From positions 2,976,001-3,040,000 of the forward strand of contig NZ_JABBFX010000001.1 in the NCBI RefSeq assembly GCF_012927085.1: 64,000 bases of DNA, written 5' to 3'. The position numbers and the translations under genes are program-made. Of this stretch, positions 42,681 to 52,427 are shown one piece after another (position 1 is the stretch's first letter; each line of letters begins with the position of its first letter). This DNA comes from Ramlibacter agri (GTDB lineage: Bacteria; Pseudomonadota; Gammaproteobacteria; Burkholderiales; Burkholderiaceae_C). The notes beneath the pieces were generated by a model that saw nothing but the letters and a program-made list of their open reading frames with translations, searched no databases and had not been told where the DNA came from.

Positions 42681-44379
42681 CGGCGCCGAGGCCGCGCGCC
42701 CGCCAGGCGGCGACCGCCTGTTCGAGGTTGTGGAACATGCGCTCTTCGCCGAGAGCCTCGCCCAGCGGCGATTGCCGGACCATGGCGAACACGCCGGGGT
42801 TCATGCCCACCAGCCAGATGGTGACGCCTGCCGCGCGCAGACGTTTTTCGGCTTCGATCCACATCTTGAGCGCGGTGTATTCCAGGTCGAACACGCCGCG
42901 CAAGTGCAGCGCCACCACCTGCGGCCGCTGTTCGGCGATCAGTTCGGTGACCTTGCTGCCCAGGCGGTTCGCGTTGGCGAAGAAGATGCGCCCCTCCGGC
43001 CGCAACATCAGCAGGCCCGGATAGGTCTCGTCGTGCGGGTGCTCCGAGGAGAGCGCGCGGAACACGTTGGTCCCCGGCTTGCGCGCCAGCACGTGCACCG
43101 CCGGGTCCGACACCTGGTACGCCAGCGCCAGCAGCGACACGATGATCGCCACCAGGATGCCTTGCAGCGTCCCGAGCAGCATCACGCCTGCCATCGCCAC
43201 CAGCGCCCAGGTGAACTCGGTGCGGCGCACCTGGCGGATGGCGCGGAACTCGTGCGGTTCGATCAGCCCGACGGAATAGACTGCCACCACGGCAGCCAGC
43301 GTGGCTTGCGGCATGGCGCCGATGAAGGGCGCGAGCAGCAGCAGCGTGGCGAGCGCGAGCGCGGAGGTCACCAGGCCGGCAAGCTGCGAGCGCGCCCCGG
43401 CGCGGCGGTTCACTGCCGTCTGCGAGGTGCCGCCGCCGGCCGGCATGGCGCCCAGCAGCGCGCCGGCGGCATTGGCAAGGCCGGTGGCGAGCAGTTCGCG
43501 ATTGGCTCCGGGCGGTGGTTCGTTGCTTTCGGCGAAAGCGCGCGCCGCGGCGATCGACTCGGTGAAGCTCATGAGGGCGATGCCCGCCGCTGCCGGCGCC
43601 AGCGTCGCCAGCAGGTGCCAGTCCGGCAGCGTGGGCGAGGGCAGGCCGGTCGGCACGTTACCCACCGCTTCCACGCCGAAGCGGCCCAGGTCCAGGAACT
43701 TCATGGCCAGGATGCCGGCCACCACGGCCACCAGCGGTGCCGGCGCGCGCGGTGACACATGCTCCAGCCCCAGCAGGATGACCACCATGGCGACGGCCAC
43801 CGCCAACGTTGCCCACGAGGTATGCGGCAGGTTGAGCGCAATCGCGCCGATGTTGTGGACGAAGTCCCCCTTGGTGAAGTGCACGCCCAGCAGCTTGGGG
43901 ACCTGGTCGACGATGATGACGATGCCGATGCCGGCCTTGAAGCCCACCAGCACCGGCTCGGAGATGAAGTTGGCGATGAAGCCCAGGCGCAGCAGGCCGG
44001 CTGCGAACAGCATCACCCCCACCAGCAGCGTCAGCGTGGCGCAGGCGACCGCCAGTGCCGCCGGACCGCCCGCCGCCAATGGCGCCAGGGCGGCCCCGGC
44101 CAGGATGGCCAGCGTCGTGGTGGTGCTGACGCTCAGCGGCCGCGAGGTGCCGAGCAGCGCGTAGACCGCCATCGGCACCAGCGCGGTGTACAGGCCCACC
44201 TGGACCGGCAGGCCGGCAATGGTGGCGTAGGCCAGCGCCTTGGGGATCACCACCGCGGCGGCAGTCGCCCCCGCCAGCAGGTCGGGGGCCAGCCATTGCG
44301 GCTGGTACTGCGCCAGCCATTGCAGCACCGGCAGCCGCCCGCGCGGCGCCTCGGCCAGCAGCGGCAGCTCCCTGTCCAT
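42634..44379 (-). CDS. SulP-family anion transporter with STAS domain
   Basis: This 581-residue SLC26/SulP transporter has about eleven to twelve membrane segments with 'IPKALAYATIAGLPVQVGLYTALVPM' and 'SFTESIAAARAFAES', 'AMPAGGGTSQTAVNRRAGARSQ', then a C-terminal STAS domain (about 455-560). It would move sulfate, bicarbonate or another anion; the substrate cannot be told. It lies 11 bases after the PPK2 gene and is probably cotranscribed. The last 47 bases overlap the convergent HPP gene. Confidence 0.93.
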   Translation of the reverse strand: MDRELPLLAEAPRGRLPVLQWLAQYQPQWLAPDLLAGATAAAVVIPKALAYATIAGLPVQVGLYTALVPMAVYALLGTSRPLSVSTTTTLAILAGAALAPLAAGGPAALAVACATLTLLVGVMLFAAGLLRLGFIANFISEPVLVGFKAGIGIVIIVDQVPKLLGVHFTKGDFVHNIGAIALNLPHTSWATLAVAVAMVVILLGLEHVSPRAPAPLVAVVAGILAMKFLDLGRFGVEAVGNVPTGLPSPTLPDWHLLATLAPAAAGIALMSFTESIAAARAFAESNEPPPGANRELLATGLANAAGALLGAMPAGGGTSQTAVNRRAGARSQLAGLVTSALALATLLLLAPFIGAMPQATLAAVVAVYSVGLIEPHEFRAIRQVRRTEFTWALVAMAGVMLLGTLQGILVAIIVSLLALAYQVSDPAVHVLARKPGTNVFRALSSEHPHDETYPGLLMLRPEGRIFFANANRLGSKVTELIAEQRPQVVALHLRGVFDLEYTALKMWIEAEKRLRAAGVTIWLVGMNPGVFAMVRQSPLGEALGEERMFHNLEQAVAAWRARGLGAATPPTGTAPAPGPSA

Positions 44380-44390
44380 GCCGGCCTCGC

Positions 44391-45218
44391 TCAGAACTTT
44401 TCCTTGATGAACCGGTACGGGTAATCCGGCTCGCGGTACTCACCCGGCTTCTGCCGCTTGGGCAGCACCACCTTGTCCTGCGGCACCGCCTTGTAGGGGA
44501 TGCGCGAGAGCAGGTCGGTGATGATGTTCAGGCGGCCGCGGCGCTTGTCGTTGGTATGCGCCACCAGCCAGGGCGCGAACTCGGTGTCGGTGGCCTTGAA
44601 CATGTCGTCGCGGGCGCGCGAGTAGTCGAACCAGCGGCTGTAGGACTTCAGGTCCATGGGCGACAGCTTCCAGGTCTTGCGGCCGTCCTTGATGCGGTCC
44701 TGCAGGCGGCGGGTCTGCTCCTGAGGGCTCACTTCCAGCCAGTACTTGAGGAGCAGGACGCCGGAGTCGACGATCGCCTTCTCGATCAGCGGCACGGCCT
44801 GCAGGAACTCTTGCGCCTGGGCGTCGGTGCAGAAGCCCATCACCCGCTCCACGCCGGCGCGGTTGTACCAGCTGCGGTCGAAGATGACGATCTCGCCGCC
44901 GGCCGGCAGGTGCGGCACGTAGCGCTGCAGGTACATCTGGCTCTGTTGCCGTTCGCTGGGCGCGGTCAGCGCCACCACGCGGAACACCCGCGGGCTCACG
45001 CGTTCGGTGATGGCCTTGATGGTGCCGCCCTTGCCGGCGCCGTCGCGCCCCTCGAACACGACGCAGACCTTGGCGCCGGTGTGCTGCACCCATTGCTGCA
45101 GCTTCACCAGTTCGACGTGCAGCTTGTAAAGCTCTTCCTCGTACTCGCTGGTCTTCAGCTTGCCCGGCGCCGGCACGGCTTCGATCGGGGCGTGCTTGTC
45201 CTTCTTGTCCTTGGCCAT
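44391..45218 (-). CDS. ppk2: Polyphosphate kinase 2
   Basis: This 275-residue PPK2 has Walker A 'FEGRDGAGKGGTIKAI' (about 56-70), Walker B 'IVIFDRSWYNRAGVERVMGF' and the lid motif 'YWLEVSPQEQTRRLQDRIKD'. The class makes nucleoside triphosphates or diphosphates from polyphosphate; which class it is cannot be told by eye. A good CAGGAG site lies 9 bases before the ATG at 45218. The N-terminus is Lys-rich. Confidence 0.94.
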   Translation of the reverse strand: MAKDKKDKHAPIEAVPAPGKLKTSEYEEELYKLHVELVKLQQWVQHTGAKVCVVFEGRDGAGKGGTIKAITERVSPRVFRVVALTAPSERQQSQMYLQRYVPHLPAGGEIVIFDRSWYNRAGVERVMGFCTDAQAQEFLQAVPLIEKAIVDSGVLLLKYWLEVSPQEQTRRLQDRIKDGRKTWKLSPMDLKSYSRWFDYSRARDDMFKATDTEFAPWLVAHTNDKRRGRLNIITDLLSRIPYKAVPQDKVVLPKRQKPGEYREPDYPYRFIKEKF

Positions 45219-45300
45219 GGTGTGGGTCTCCTGGAGAAGACACCATCCCCGGCGGTAGCGCGGCTGGCAATCGGACTTTGGGCCCATGGGCCCCGCAGCG

Positions 45301-46350
45301 TCAGGCCTGCGCCTGCGGACGCTCCGCGATGCGGAATCGCGGCAAGGCTTGCGGATATTCCCGCGCCAGGAAGGCGATGAGCCCTTCGCGGACCTTGCAG
45401 CGCAGGTCCCAGCTGCGGCCGGCGTCGCGCGAGGAAACCAGCACGCGCAGCTGCACCGACTTGTCGGTGAGGTCGGTCACCTGCACGTTGAAGACGCGCT
45501 TGTCCCATTCGGGCGCCGCTTCGCAGATGCGCTTGGCCTCGGCGCGGATCGCCTCGATGGGCACTTCGTAGTCGACGTAGAGGAAGGCCGTGCCCAGGAT
45601 CTGCGAGCCGGTGCGGGTCCAGTTCTGGAAAGGCTTCTCGATGAAGTACTGCAGCGGGATGATCATCCGCCGCTCGTCCCAGATCTTCAGCACCACGTAG
45701 GTGCCGGTGATCTCCTCCACCTTGCCCCATTCGCCCTCGATGATCAGCACGTCGTCCAGGCGGATCGGCTGCGAGATCGCCAGCTGCAGGCCGGCGATGA
45801 GGTTGGCGAACACGGGTCGCGCCGCGATGCCGCCCACGATGCCCAGCACGCCGGCGGAGGCCAGCAGGCTCGTGCCCACCTGGCGGGCGCTGGGGAACGT
45901 CATCAACGCCATCGCACTGCCGGCGATGATCACGACCACCTGCGCGGTGCGCCCCAGCACGTCGGTCTGGGTCTGGATGCGCCGCTGGTCCAGGTTGTCC
46001 TCGGTGTCCACCGGGTGCTTCTCGATCACGCCGCGCACCAGGCCGCCGATGGCCGCGTTGGTGAACCAGGTCAGCGAGCCGATCAACAGCAGGGTCGTGA
46101 AGTGCCGCACCGTCACCAGGTGCGGCAGCTCCTGCGGCGCGGCCTGCCATACGAGCAGCAGCGCCAGCATGGGGATGGCGGCGGCGCCGGCGCGCTCGGT
46201 GGCGTCCAGCATGCACAGGACCAGCGGGTTGCTCCGCGCCAGCCGGCGCAGCGTGGCACGCAGCGCGTGGCGGCCGATGATGGCGGCCACGGTCGCGCCC
46301 AGCGCGGCGAACAGCGTGCCGGCCCAGGGATGCCCGTGCAGGTCCGCCAT
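45301..46350 (-). CDS. MscS-family mechanosensitive channel
   Basis: This 349-residue inner membrane channel has about four membrane helices; the pore-lining one is 'SLLASAGVLGIVGGIAARPVFANLIAGLQLAISQPIRLDD', the MscS signature, followed by the beta domain 'GEWGKVEEITGTYVVLKIWDERRMIIPLQYF' and the C-terminal alpha/beta part. It releases solutes at high turgor. It lies 10 bases after the suhB-like gene and may be cotranscribed with it. Confidence 0.94.
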   Translation of the reverse strand: MADLHGHPWAGTLFAALGATVAAIIGRHALRATLRRLARSNPLVLCMLDATERAGAAAIPMLALLLVWQAAPQELPHLVTVRHFTTLLLIGSLTWFTNAAIGGLVRGVIEKHPVDTEDNLDQRRIQTQTDVLGRTAQVVVIIAGSAMALMTFPSARQVGTSLLASAGVLGIVGGIAARPVFANLIAGLQLAISQPIRLDDVLIIEGEWGKVEEITGTYVVLKIWDERRMIIPLQYFIEKPFQNWTRTGSQILGTAFLYVDYEVPIEAIRAEAKRICEAAPEWDKRVFNVQVTDLTDKSVQLRVLVSSRDAGRSWDLRCKVREGLIAFLAREYPQALPRFRIAERPQAQA

Positions 46351-46360
46351 GCCCGGCCCG

Positions 46361-47302
46361 TCAGGCCTCCGCTTCGGGCTTTCCGGCTTCGCCGGCTTCG
46401 GGCTTCCCGGCTTCTTCCACCTGCGTGCCCGGCTTGGTTTCGGGGTCGACCAGGCGCAGCGTGTTCTGGCGCAGTTCGGCCTTCTCGCCGGCGGTGGCGA
46501 ACTTGCTGTACTTCTTCAACAGGCCGACCAGCTGGCCGTAGATGCGCGGGTTGCCGGCCACGCATTCGCGCTGCTCCAGGAAATCCGATTCGCCGGTGAA
46601 GTTGCCGATCAGGCCACCGGCCTCGGTGACCAGCAGCGAGCCGGCTGCCACGTCCCAGGGCGACAGGCCGGTCTCGAAGAAGCCTTCGGTGAAGCCGGCG
46701 GCCACGTAGGCGAGGTCGAGCGCCGCCGCGCCCGGGCGGCGCAGGCCCGCCGTGCGCTGCATGACGTCGGACATCATGCGGAGATACACGTTGAAGTTGT
46801 CGCCCGGCCGGAAGGGGAAGCCGGTGGAGACCAGCGAGTCCTTCAGCTGGGTGCGCTTGCTCACGCGGAGGCGGCGATCGTTCAGGAAGGCGCCGCGGCC
46901 GCGCGTGGCGGTGAAGAGGTCGTTGCGGGTGGGGTCGTAGACCACGGCCTGCTCGACGCGGCCCTTCACGAGCAGCGCGATGCTGACGCAATAGACCGGG
47001 AAGCCGTGGATGAAGTTGGTGGTGCCGTCCAGCGGGTCGATGACCCACACGTGGTCCGCGCCGGCGCGGCCATGTTCGCGGCCCGATTCCTCGGCCCAGA
47101 TGCCGTGGTCGGGGTAGGCCTGCAGCAGCGTTTCGATGATGGCCTGTTCGCTGGCGTGGTCGACTTCGGTGACGAAATCGTTCACCTGCTTCTGCGAGAT
47201 GCGGACGCTCTCGACGTCGAGCGCGGCCCGGTTGATGATGGCGCCGGCGGCGCGGGCGGCCTTGACGGCCACGTTGAGCATGGGGTGCTGGTTGGACGAC
47301 AT
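46361..47302 (-). CDS. suhB: Inositol monophosphatase family protein (SuhB)
   Basis: This 313-residue metal-dependent phosphatase has the motifs '[29 protein letters not shown]', '[18 protein letters not shown]' (DPLDGT metal site) and '[19 protein letters not shown]' (WDVAAG). SuhB also binds rRNA antitermination complexes in E. coli. The C-terminal 25 residues are a low-complexity Glu/Ala/Gly/Lys/Pro tail with a [15 protein letters not shown] repeat, unusual for the family. The divergent neighbour is about 140 bases away. Confidence 0.94.
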   Translation of the reverse strand: MSSNQHPMLNVAVKAARAAGAIINRAALDVESVRISQKQVNDFVTEVDHASEQAIIETLLQAYPDHGIWAEESGREHGRAGADHVWVIDPLDGTTNFIHGFPVYCVSIALLVKGRVEQAVVYDPTRNDLFTATRGRGAFLNDRRLRVSKRTQLKDSLVSTGFPFRPGDNFNVYLRMMSDVMQRTAGLRRPGAAALDLAYVAAGFTEGFFETGLSPWDVAAGSLLVTEAGGLIGNFTGESDFLEQRECVAGNPRIYGQLVGLLKKYSKFATAGEKAELRQNTLRLVDPETKPGTQVEEAGKPEAGEAGKPEAEA

Positions 47303-47439
47303 GAGTTGTGCGAAGAGCTGCGCCCGGGACACCAGGCGGGTCGCCTGCCGGCGATGCGACAGGCGGGAGGTTAGCGCGATTTTACCGGCTGGGCTGTCGG
47401 AACGCTTCCCGAGGGGATTGCGCCATGTGAAAGCCCGGG

Positions 47440-49602
47440 TCAGGCGTCCTGCTGGCTGAGCGCGGCACTGGTGCGGCTGACGCGGTTGGCGAGGCCGCGG
47501 ATCACGTGCCGGTCCAGCGCGCGCGCCAGTTCGGGCCGGTCGCGCTGCATGCGCTGCCAGGCTTCCAGCGTCAGCATCAGCAGCTCGCTTTCCTGCGCCG
47601 CGCGCACGCTGGCCGTGCGCGGCTCGCCGGAATAGAGCGCCATCTCGCCGATCATGGAGCCAGCCACCACCTTGGCCAGGCGGAAGGGCTGCTGCACGCC
47701 GTTGGCCTTCACCACTTCCAGGCAGCCGCTTTCGATGAAGTACATCTCGGTGGAAGCCTGCGTTTCCGCGAACAGCTGGTCGCCCGCGCGCAGCTGCAGG
47801 TTCTGCGTGAAGGCGAGGAAGGCTTCGCGTTCGGCCGCCGCGTCCAGCCAGCGCAGCGCGGGACTGGCGGCGGCGCCGCCGCCGGCGTCCGCCACGGGGC
47901 GCAGCGCCAGCACGGCTTCTTCGGCGTGTTCCAGCGCGGTGTCGAAGCTGTCGGTGACCTCCAGCACGCCGGCCGCTTCGGCCGGCAGGTTGGCGTCCAG
48001 CACCTGGCGCGCCGCGCTGCTGGCCGCGAGGATGACGCGGCCGCCGCGCTGCGCTTCGGCGCGCACGATGCGGGCGATCACCGTCGCGGCCGAATGGTCC
48101 ATGCCGCGCGCATGCGAGAAGTCCAGCACCAGCAGGCGGAAGTCCGCGCCGTCGCCGGTGCGGTACCACTCGTAGATCGAGTTGGCGACACCGAAGAACA
48201 CGTAGCCCTCGAAGCGCCCGACCCGGCAGGTGCTGCCGGCGCTGGAGAGGAACTGCTGGTCCTCCACTTCGCGGATCACGGAACTGCGCACCGTGGCGAG
48301 CGTGGTGGCGAGCCGGATGGCTGGCATGCGGCTGTAGGTGACCACGAAGAAGATGCAGGCGGCCAGCAGGCCCACCAGGAAACCCACGACGTAACCGAAG
48401 AGGACGACGCACACCAGGATGCCGCCGATCTGCAGCCAGTCGGCGCGCGGCAGCCGCGTGCGCAAGTCCCAGAACCACTGGCGCAGCATGCCCACGCCCA
48501 GCACCAGCACCAGGGCGCCCAGCGCCACCTTGGGGATCCAGGCGACCACCCAGGCCAGGCCGAACAGCATGCCCAGGCAGACGAGGGCGCTGACCAGCCC
48601 GCTCAGGCGGCCGCCCCCGGTCTGGCGCAGCATGACGCTGCGGCCCACCGACACGGCCAGGACGTAGCCGCCCAGCGCGCTCGCCAGCAGCGTCATCAGC
48701 CCGTGCACGCGCAGCGCCGGCTCCAGCCGGAAGTCACGTTGATAGGTGTGCTCCAGGCTGCTCAGGGACAGCAGCACCGTCAGCGTGCCGACGAAGGCCA
48801 CCGCGATGAAGGACGGCAGCAGCACCGGCAGCTGGTGCAGCAGGGTGGCGTCGACCTGCAGGTGCCAGGGCGCGACCCAGGGCAGGCGGTCGAAGGGCTG
48901 GAAGAACCAGGTGTCCGCGGCGCAGGCAGCCACATGCGGGCAGCCGACGCGCGTCACCAGGTTGATGGCCACGCTGACCACGACGATGAACAACGGCACC
49001 GCCAGCGCCGGCTTGAAGCGCTTGTTCAGCGCGGCCAGTACGCCGGCCAGCGCCAGGCCGGCCAGCAACTCGGGCCGCCAGGGCTGTTCCAACAGGGCCT
49101 GCAGCCCCGCGCGCGTGAGCGGCGTGCCGGCGACGATGTTCAGCGCGCCGCTGGCCATCAGCCAGCCGGCCGAGGCCAGGAAGCCGGCCATCACCTGGAA
49201 GGGAATGAAGCGGACCAGCCGCGCCAGCCGGTAGCGCTCGATGGCCAGGTAGGCGACGGCGCAGGTGAAAGACGCGAGGGCGAGCAGCACCAGCGCGTGC
49301 TCCAGCATCTGCGGCCCCGGCAGGGCGGCGGCCGTGGCCGTGAGCAGCATGCCGGCGATGACCGACGAGGTGTTGGAGTCCGGGCCGCTGACGATGGTGG
49401 GCTCTTCGGAGAACAATCCGTAGAAGCCGCCGACCGCGGCCGTGATCAAGGTTACCGTGATGGCGTAAGGCAGCAGGGGCGCCAGCTGGCCCGAGAACAT
49501 CAGGGCCGCGTACGAGATGGCGTAGATGACCGCACTCAGGCCCAGGATCAACCCGGCGGACACCTGAACTGCGGCCGCCTTCAGGGTGACAGGACGATCC
49601 AT
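47440..49602 (-). CDS. SulP transporter-STAS-cNMP-binding fusion protein
   Basis: This 720-residue protein has SulP membrane segments (about 1-430), a STAS domain (about 460-570, '[25 protein letters not shown]') and a C-terminal cyclic-nucleotide-binding domain (about 605-710). The phosphate-binding cassette '[21 protein letters not shown]' keeps the Glu and Arg that contact cNMP. Such fusions suggest anion transport gated by cAMP or cGMP. The start at 49602 meets the divergent trmJ start almost base for base. Cargo unknown. Confidence 0.9.
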   Translation of the reverse strand: MDRPVTLKAAAVQVSAGLILGLSAVIYAISYAALMFSGQLAPLLPYAITVTLITAAVGGFYGLFSEEPTIVSGPDSNTSSVIAGMLLTATAAALPGPQMLEHALVLLALASFTCAVAYLAIERYRLARLVRFIPFQVMAGFLASAGWLMASGALNIVAGTPLTRAGLQALLEQPWRPELLAGLALAGVLAALNKRFKPALAVPLFIVVVSVAINLVTRVGCPHVAACAADTWFFQPFDRLPWVAPWHLQVDATLLHQLPVLLPSFIAVAFVGTLTVLLSLSSLEHTYQRDFRLEPALRVHGLMTLLASALGGYVLAVSVGRSVMLRQTGGGRLSGLVSALVCLGMLFGLAWVVAWIPKVALGALVLVLGVGMLRQWFWDLRTRLPRADWLQIGGILVCVVLFGYVVGFLVGLLAACIFFVVTYSRMPAIRLATTLATVRSSVIREVEDQQFLSSAGSTCRVGRFEGYVFFGVANSIYEWYRTGDGADFRLLVLDFSHARGMDHSAATVIARIVRAEAQRGGRVILAASSAARQVLDANLPAEAAGVLEVTDSFDTALEHAEEAVLALRPVADAGGGAAASPALRWLDAAAEREAFLAFTQNLQLRAGDQLFAETQASTEMYFIESGCLEVVKANGVQQPFRLAKVVAGSMIGEMALYSGEPRTASVRAAQESELLMLTLEAWQRMQRDRPELARALDRHVIRGLANRVSRTSAALSQQDA

Positions 49603-50362
49603 GTCAAAAAGTGTAGCGGCCTTGCGTGACAATCCCGTGGTGACCACGCGCTTCATCCTCATCCAGCCTAGCCATGCCGGCAACGTCGGCGCCGCCGCCC
49701 GCGCCATGAAAGTCATGGGCTTCGACGACCTCGTGCTCGTGAAGCCCCGCTGGGACGACGTGCTGGAACGCGACGAGACCATCGAGCGCGCGAGCGGCGC
49801 GGTGGACGTGCTGCAGAAGGCCCGCGCCGTCGAAACGCTGGAGGAAGCGCTGGAGGGCATCACGCACCTGTGCGCCACCGTGATGACGGCGCGCGACTTC
49901 GGTCCGCCCACCCGCACCCCGCGCGAGCACCTGGAGCCGCTGGCACCGCGCGGCGAGTCAGTCGCTTTCCTGTTCGGGTCCGAGCGTTACGGCATGCGCA
50001 ACGAGGACGTCTACCGCTGCCACGTGGCGCTGCAGATCCCGACCGACCCGGACTACGGCTCGCTGAACCTGGCCGCCGCGATCCAGGTGGTCGCCTACGA
50101 ATGGCGCCAGTGCCTGGGCGGCTTCGGCGCAGCCCGGCCCCCGGCCACGCCCGCCGCCGACGCGCAGGCGGTGGCGGGATTGCTGGCGCACTGGGAGCAG
50201 GCGCTGGTGGAGATCGGCTTCCTGGACCCGAAGGCGCCCAAGAAGCTGATGCCGCGGCTGAACCAGCTTTTCAATCGCGCGCAACCGACCCCCGAGGAAA
50301 TCCACATCTTGCGTGGTGTCGCCAAGGCCATGGGCGAAGCGGCCAAAAAGGCAAAGCCTTAG
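49601..50362 (+). CDS. trmJ: tRNA (cytidine/uridine-2'-O-)-methyltransferase TrmJ
   Basis: This SPOUT methyltransferase of 253 residues has '[36 protein letters not shown]' and the knot motifs '[18 protein letters not shown]' and '[23 protein letters not shown]'. TrmJ modifies position 32 of tRNA. The ATG at 49601 overlaps the divergent SulP start; the family core starts at the GTG pair 49637/49640, which may be the true start. It is followed after 26 bases by cysE. Confidence 0.9.
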   Translation: MSKSVAALRDNPVVTTRFILIQPSHAGNVGAAARAMKVMGFDDLVLVKPRWDDVLERDETIERASGAVDVLQKARAVETLEEALEGITHLCATVMTARDFGPPTRTPREHLEPLAPRGESVAFLFGSERYGMRNEDVYRCHVALQIPTDPDYGSLNLAAAIQVVAYEWRQCLGGFGAARPPATPAADAQAVAGLLAHWEQALVEIGFLDPKAPKKLMPRLNQLFNRAQPTPEEIHILRGVAKAMGEAAKKAKP

Positions 50363-50388
50363 ACTGTCCGGGCATAAGTAAACACCCC

Positions 50389-51156
50389 ATGTTCAGCCGC
50401 TTGCGTTCCGACATCCAGTGCATCCTCGACCGCGACCCTGCCGCGCGCAGCAAGTGGGAGGTGGTCACCTGTTATCCGGGCCTGCACGCTCTGCTGCTGC
50501 ACCGCGTGGCGCACGGCCTGTGGCTGCGCGATTTCCGCTGGGTGGGCCGGCTCGTTTCGCAGCTTTCGCGCTGGCTGACCGGCATCGAGATCCATCCGGG
50601 CGCCAAGATCGGCAATGGCGTCTTCATCGACCACGGCATGGGTGTCGTGATCGGCGAGACGGCGGAGATCGGCGACGGCTGCACCATCTACCAGGGCGTG
50701 ACCCTGGGCGGCACCTCGCTCACCAAGGGCTCCAAGCGGCATCCGACCTTGGGGCGCAACGTGGTCGTGGGCGCCGGCGCCAAGGTGCTGGGCGGCTTCG
50801 AGGTGGGCGATGACGCCGCCATCGGCTCCAACGCCGTGGTGACCAAGCCGGTGCCCCCGGGCGCGACGGCGGTGGGCATCCCGGCGCGGATCATCCAGGC
50901 CGAGGACGGCGCGCGGCGCGAGGAAGCCGCGGCCAAGATGGGCTTCTCCGCCTACGGCGTCACGGCCGCCGACGACCCGCTGTCGCAGGCCATGAAGGGC
51001 CTGATCGACAACGCCGGCACGCAGGAACACCAGATCGCGTTGCTGTGGCAGGCGATCGAGAAGCTGCAGGCGCGTGGGGAAAACTGCGTGCCGGCCGGCG
51101 CGGCGAAGAAGGAGTCGTTCGACTCCGACAAGTACACGCAGCTGGTCGGCAAATAA
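50389..51156 (+). CDS. cysE: Serine O-acetyltransferase CysE
   Basis: This 255-residue left-handed beta-helix enzyme makes O-acetylserine for cysteine synthesis. It has an N-terminal helical part (about 1-65) and hexapeptide repeats (about 68-170, '[43 protein letters not shown]'; catalytic His and Asp in IDHG), '[20 protein letters not shown]' and a C-terminal extension of about 65 residues. It is shorter at the N-terminus than E. coli CysE. CysE is often feedback-inhibited by cysteine at the C-terminus. Confidence 0.95.
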   Translation: MFSRLRSDIQCILDRDPAARSKWEVVTCYPGLHALLLHRVAHGLWLRDFRWVGRLVSQLSRWLTGIEIHPGAKIGNGVFIDHGMGVVIGETAEIGDGCTIYQGVTLGGTSLTKGSKRHPTLGRNVVVGAGAKVLGGFEVGDDAAIGSNAVVTKPVPPGATAVGIPARIIQAEDGARREEAAAKMGFSAYGVTAADDPLSQAMKGLIDNAGTQEHQIALLWQAIEKLQARGENCVPAGAAKKESFDSDKYTQLVGK

Positions 51157-51159
51157 GGG

Positions 51160-51744
51160 TTATCGGGGCCGGACCGCGTTCTTCGGCCGCCACCCCTTGC
51201 ACACCTCGTCGTTCGTCTCGAGGTAGGGGCCGCCGATCAGATCGATGCAGTAGGGCACAGCGGCGAAGATGCCCGGCACGACCTGCCTGCCGTCTTCCTT
51301 CAGGCCTTCCAGCGTCTCCTGGATCGCCTTCGGCTGCCCCGGCAGGTTCATGATCAGCGTCTTGCCGCGGATCACCGCGACCTGCCGCGACAGGATGGCC
51401 GTGGGCACGAAGCGCAGCGAGATCTGCCGCATCTGCTCGCCGAAGCCGGGCATTTCCTTGTCGGCGACGGCGAGCGTTGCCTCGGGCGTGACGTCGCGCG
51501 GCGCCGGGCCGGTGCCGCCGGTGGTGAGCACCAGGGCGCAGCCGGCATCCACCAGTTCGATCAGCGTGGCGCTGATCTTCGCCTGTTCGTCCGGGATCAG
51601 CCGTTCCTCGAAGGCCAGCGGGTTCTTCAGCGCCTTGCCCAGCCAGTCCTTCAGCGCGGGCAGGCCCTTGTCCTCGTAGACGCCGGACGAAGCCCGGTCG
51701 CTGATCGAGACGATGCCGATGCGGGCGGCGGCTAAATCACTCAT
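51160..51744 (-). CDS. mog: Molybdopterin adenylyltransferase
   Basis: This 194-residue MoCF-domain protein has 'RIGIVSISDRASSGVYEDKGLPAL', 'LVLTTGGTGPAPRDVTPEATLAV' (TTGGTG.. binding loop) and 'LIMNLPGQPKAIQETLEGL'. It adenylylates molybdopterin before metal insertion. It overlaps the yjgA gene by 8 bases and lies 3 bases from the convergent cysE stop. The start at 51744 (MSDLAAARIG) fits the family. Confidence 0.94.
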   Translation of the reverse strand: MSDLAAARIGIVSISDRASSGVYEDKGLPALKDWLGKALKNPLAFEERLIPDEQAKISATLIELVDAGCALVLTTGGTGPAPRDVTPEATLAVADKEMPGFGEQMRQISLRFVPTAILSRQVAVIRGKTLIMNLPGQPKAIQETLEGLKEDGRQVVPGIFAAVPYCIDLIGGPYLETNDEVCKGWRPKNAVRPR

Positions 51745-52363
51745 CTTCGTTTTCTTCCTGCTCCAGCCGTTCGCGCACGATCTGGAAGATTTCGCGGAAG
51801 GCCCGGCCCTTGCGCGGCACTTCGCCGCGCGAGACCTGGTCCTGCGTGGGCGCGGCGTCCTTGCGGGCCTGGCGGACCAGCGCGCGCAGCTGCTGCGCGT
51901 CGGTGTCGGGGTGGGCGGACAGCCACTGCTGCAGGGCGTCGTCGCTGGCGACCAGCTCGTCGCGCCAGCGTTCGGCGGCGTGCAGGGCCAGGGTCTGCTG
52001 TGCGGAGCCACCGCGCTGTTCTTCCAGCGCGTCGCGCGCGGCCTGCAAGGTGGCCTCGTCCTGCTGGCGCATCAGCTTGCCGACGTACTGCATCTGGCGG
52101 CGGCGGCCCTCGAAGTTGGTGATGCGCTTCAGGTCGGCCAGCGCGGACACCAGCTGTTCGGGCAGTTCGAGGCGCGTGAAGAGGTCTTCGCGCAGGGTCA
52201 GCAGCGCTTCGCCGAGCTTCTGGAGTTCGGTGCTTTCCTTCTTCAGGTCGGTCTTGCTCGGCTCGCCGCCGGTCACTTCGGCCTTCAGCTGGAGGTCGAG
52301 CTCGCTGCCTTCGGCCACGAAATGGCCTTTGACGTAGTAGCCCTTCTTGGGTTTGCGGGACAT
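51737..52363 (-). CDS. yjgA: Ribosome-associated protein DarP (YjgA)
   Basis: This 208-residue protein of the YjgA/DarP family binds the large-subunit precursor and helps ribosome assembly in E. coli. The conserved part 'SKTDLKKESTELQKLGEALLTL' and 'ITNFEGRRRQMQYVGKLMR' lies in residues about 35-125; the tail is acidic 'RLEQEENEDE'. It shares a divergent gap of 64 bases with pmbA and is coupled to mog. The start at 52363 gives MSRKPKKGYYVKGHF, the family start. Confidence 0.92.
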   Translation of the reverse strand: MSRKPKKGYYVKGHFVAEGSELDLQLKAEVTGGEPSKTDLKKESTELQKLGEALLTLREDLFTRLELPEQLVSALADLKRITNFEGRRRQMQYVGKLMRQQDEATLQAARDALEEQRGGSAQQTLALHAAERWRDELVASDDALQQWLSAHPDTDAQQLRALVRQARKDAAPTQDQVSRGEVPRKGRAFREIFQIVRERLEQEENEDE

Positions 52364-52383
52364 GGGGTATGCGAAAGAGGGCT

Positions 52384-52404
52384 GCACGGCCGCAGCGGCC
52401 GTGC
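52384..52404. promoter_or_regulatory. Perfect palindrome between yjgA and pmbA
   Basis: Arms GCACGGCCGC and GCGGCCGTGC (10 bp) with a single A between them. It lies in the 64-base divergent gap, 20 bases before yjgA and 23 bases before pmbA; TATCAT before pmbA could be its -10. It could be an operator or a cruciform. Confidence 0.45.
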
Positions 52405-52427
52405 TCTGCAAAGTATCATAGCCCGCC

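Noticed and set aside
39767..43024. Long plus-strand frame across mutS and neighbours
   Set aside because: It crosses several real genes and has no coherent protein features.
45280..45293. Palindrome GGGCCCATGGGCCC downstream of the mscS gene
   Set aside because: Arms leave no loop and no U tract follows, so it does not look like a terminator; a single restriction-like palindrome is expected by chance.
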